From positions 10,491 to 16,326 of the forward strand of contig NHKK02000039.1 of the NCBI GenBank assembly GCA_002169475.2: a stretch of DNA of 5,836 nt. Direction: 5' to 3'. Every line of letters begins with the position of its first letter. The stretch's first letter is position 1. The position numbers were made by a program, and so were the translations under genes. This DNA comes from Candidatus Pelagibacter sp. TMED239. Lineage in GTDB: Bacteria > Pseudomonadota > Alphaproteobacteria > Pelagibacterales > Pelagibacteraceae. The notes under the pieces were generated by a model. The model worked only from the letters and a program-made list of their open reading frames with translations. It was not told where the DNA came from and searched no databases. Of the stretch, positions 4,368 through 5,836 are shown in pieces.

Positions 4368-5293
4368 ATTGGATTACTAAGATAATAAAAGCAGGTGAAA
4401 AGATTAAATCTGCAATACATAAAAGAGCTACTAAAGAAGATATTGCAAATAGTGACTGGACTTCGTGTTGTAAAGGACCAATACTTAAAAAAAATTTAGA
4501 AGAAAACCTTTGGGTTTGCCCAGATTGTAATAAACATCATCGAATAAAACCAAAACAAAGATTTGATATTTTATTTGGAAAAAATAATTATGAAATATTT
4601 AAAACTCCTATACCAAAAGATGACCCTTTAAATTGGACAGATTCAAGGCCATATAAAGATAGATTAAAAAGTGCCAGAAAAAAAACTGGTTTAGATTGTG
4701 GGATGATGGTTGTTTGTGGAACAATAAATAATATTAAAATCACTGCTGTAGCTTCTGACTTTGATTTCTTAGGTGCTTCAATGGCAGCTGCAGAAGGTGA
4801 GGCTTTTTTGTATGGTGTTCAATATGCAATTGAAAATAAAACTCCATTTATATGCATTAGTGCTGGAGGTGGAATGAGAATGATGGAAAGTTTAGTTTCT
4901 TTATCTCAAATGACCCGAACAACTCTTGCTATAAATGAACTAAAAAAAAATAATCTTCCTTACTTAGTTTGTATTTCAGATCCAACTGCAGGAGGAATTA
5001 CGGCTTCCTATGCGATGCTTGGAGATATTCATTTAGCAGAACCAGGTGCTTTAATTGCATTTGCAGGAGCTAGAGTAATACAGGGAACAGTTAAAGAGGA
5101 ATTGCCAGAAGGCTTTCAAAAAAGTGAATATGTCGAAAAGACAGGTTTTGTCGATTTAATTGTAGAGAGAAAAGAGCTCTCTGAAAAAATAGGAACTATA
5201 TTATCAATATTGTTGAAGAAAAACTCTGTTATAAGTTCTGAAGAAAATGAAACTTCAGAAAATAGTCAATCGCTTACAAAAGCTGCATCCTAA
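4364..5293 (+). CDS. accD: Acetyl-CoA carboxylase carboxyltransferase subunit beta
   Basis: AccD pairs with AccA to move the carboxyl group from carboxybiotin to acetyl-CoA, making malonyl-CoA for fatty acids. The 309-residue length is typical. An N-terminal zinc-ribbon region (32-60) precedes a crotonase-fold carboxyltransferase domain. The second zinc knuckle is normal (VCPDC, Cys52 and Cys55), but the first is Cys35-Cys36 with no residues between, where CxxC is expected. Carboxyltransferase marks are FDFLGASMAAAEGEAF (133-148), AGGGMRMMES (167-176, usually SGGARMQE), DPTAGGITASYAMLGD (206-221, with the oxyanion-type Gly-Gly) and AEPGALIAFAGARVI (225-239). LPEGFQKSEY (247-256) is also present. 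A low-complexity Ser/Glu/Asn tail of about 25 residues ends the chain and is partly dual-coding with folC. Location after trpA is the standard alphaproteobacterial order. Start at the ATGA overlap; MNWIT matches the N-terminus of rhizobial AccD. Confidence 0.96.
   Translation: MNWITKIIKAGEKIKSAIHKRATKEDIANSDWTSCCKGPILKKNLEENLWVCPDCNKHHRIKPKQRFDILFGKNNYEIFKTPIPKDDPLNWTDSRPYKDRLKSARKKTGLDCGMMVVCGTINNIKITAVASDFDFLGASMAAAEGEAFLYGVQYAIENKTPFICISAGGGMRMMESLVSLSQMTRTTLAINELKKNNLPYLVCISDPTAGGITASYAMLGDIHLAEPGALIAFAGARVIQGTVKEELPEGFQKSEYVEKTGFVDLIVERKELSEKIGTILSILLKKNSVISSEENETSENSQSLTKAAS
5247..5293 (+). other. accD-folC 47-nt dual-coding overlap
   Basis: The last 15 codons and stop of accD are read in a second frame as about the first 16 codons of folC. 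The accD side encodes a low-complexity tail (TSENSQSLTKAAS), while the folC side encodes the better conserved start MKLQKIVNRLQKLHP. Selection is therefore likely stronger on the folC frame. A GAAG at 5240-5243 is very close to the ATG and a poor ribosome-binding site. Confidence 0.75.
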
Positions 5294-5836
5294 AGAAATC
5301 GATCTTAGTTTAGACCGTATAAAATTTCTTTGCAAAAAATTAGGTAATCCACAAGATGAAATAAATTGTATTCAAGTCTGTGGTACAAATGGTAAAGGAA
5401 GTACAATCTCTTTTTTAAGATCAATACTTAAAGAGGCAGATATCAAATGCAATATTTACACATCACCTCATGTCGTACGAATTAATGAAAGATTTGTTTA
5501 TAACGATGAGATAATAAGCGATGATGATCTCTCAGATTTATTAAATGAAATTGAAGAGATTAACAATGGTCAACCTTTAACATATTTTGAGGCCCTTACA
5601 GCTGCATTCTTTCATGGATGTAAAAAATACAAACAAAATCTAGTCATCGCAGAATTTGGTCTCTTCGGAAGGGGAGATGCTGTAAATATTCTAAAAAAAA
5701 ATCTTTGTAATATAATAACCTCTTGTAGTGAAGACCATTTAGATTGGTTGCCAAAAAATGATAGAACTATTGAAAGAATAATCTTTGAAAAAACCTCATC
5801 TTTACTCAATTCAAATATAGTAGTTGCAAAACAAAA
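5247..5836 (+). CDS. folC: Dihydrofolate synthase / folylpolyglutamate synthase, N-terminal part (3' end outside window)
   Basis: FolC is a Mur-ligase-like ATPase that adds glutamate to dihydropteroate and to reduced folates. The frame is open to the last base, giving 196 residues, perhaps 45% of the protein. RLQKLHPKEIDLSLDRI (9-25) is the typical folate-enzyme N-terminus. The P-loop is GTNGKGST (46-53), followed by YTSPHVVRINERF (71-83), YFEALTAAFF (113-122), AEFGLFGRGDAVN (135-147, the E-x-GLGGRxDATN motif) and DHLDWLP (163-169). FEKTS (180-184) carries Lys182 at the position of the EKAGI lysine. ATG at 5247 is preferred: an in-frame TAA at 5232-5234 allows nothing longer except a CTG, and the N-terminus fits the family from residue 9. 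This start puts 47 bases inside accD. Substitutions at Phe140, Val146 and around Ser161 are noted; with all charged motif residues kept, the gene looks functional. Confidence 0.92.
   Translation, partial: MKLQKIVNRLQKLHPKEIDLSLDRIKFLCKKLGNPQDEINCIQVCGTNGKGSTISFLRSILKEADIKCNIYTSPHVVRINERFVYNDEIISDDDLSDLLNEIEEINNGQPLTYFEALTAAFFHGCKKYKQNLVIAEFGLFGRGDAVNILKKNLCNIITSCSEDHLDWLPKNDRTIERIIFEKTSSLLNSNIVVAKQ

Noticed and set aside
4175..4420. 81-codon minus-strand open frame over the trpA/accD junction, rich in Phe and Leu like a membrane peptide
   Set aside because: The Phe/Leu richness is the expected complement of A-rich (Lys) codons; it spans two clear genes and has no family signature.
5612..5809. 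65-codon minus-strand open frame near the right edge
   Set aside because: It is antisense to the conserved FolC motifs (EFGLFGRGDAVN, DHLDW), which explain this stretch fully.
1..5836. Mobile elements, CRISPR arrays, tRNA/rRNA genes, riboswitches, trp attenuator
   Set aside because: No inverted-repeat ends, spaced repeats, structured RNA or Trp-rich leader peptide is visible, and coding sequence fills all but 23 bases.

Overview
The window is a single, tightly packed, plus-strand gene cluster from a very AT-rich, streamlined bacterial genome. By eye the GC content is around 30% or lower, A-runs are abundant, and lysine, asparagine and isoleucine codons are enriched. The gene order is rpsA(3' end) - ihfB - pyrF - trpF - trpB - trpA - accD - folC(5' end). 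The trpFBA-accD-folC block, separate from the other trp genes, is a known alphaproteobacterial arrangement, and rpsA-ihfB adjacency is widespread in Proteobacteria. Together with the base composition, the near-absence of intergenic DNA and the residue patterns in TrpB, this suggests a marine SAR11 (Pelagibacterales)-type alphaproteobacterium. That assignment is inferred from memory of gene order and composition; no search was run.

Layout: 1-726 is the C-terminal part of ribosomal protein S1. A 23-nt spacer (727-749) follows, then ihfB with a TTG start. From there every gene overlaps the next. The ihfB/pyrF and trpF/trpB overlaps are 11 nt, with nearly identical sequence. The pyrF/trpF, trpB/trpA and trpA/accD overlaps are 4-nt ATGA junctions. 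The accD/folC overlap is 47 nt. folC runs off the right edge. No RNA gene, mobile element, CRISPR array, factor-independent terminator or convincing promoter is visible, and no stretch longer than 23 nt is non-coding.

Function: the cluster joins translation and nucleoid architecture (S1, IHF-beta) with UMP synthesis (PyrF), three steps of tryptophan synthesis (TrpF, TrpB, TrpA), the carboxyltransferase step of fatty-acid synthesis (AccD) and folate synthesis and polyglutamylation (FolC). The overlaps imply co-transcription and translational coupling.

The most interesting signal is in the tryptophan enzymes. Compared with the Salmonella/E. coli enzyme as I remember it, TrpB has Asp in place of the catalytic Glu109, Tyr-Ala for Gln114-His115, Val for Lys167 and Cys for the PLP-contacting Ser377. 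TrpA keeps both catalytic acids (Glu49, Asp60) but has changed the loops that signal to TrpB (Phe54-Ser55-Asp56 to His-Asn-Thr; Arg179 to Met; Gly181 to Ser). The two partners of classical inter-subunit contacts appear to have changed together, which suggests a tryptophan synthase with a rebuilt beta active site and rewired allostery. TrpF also has an altered phosphate-binding loop, and AccD has a shortened zinc knuckle.
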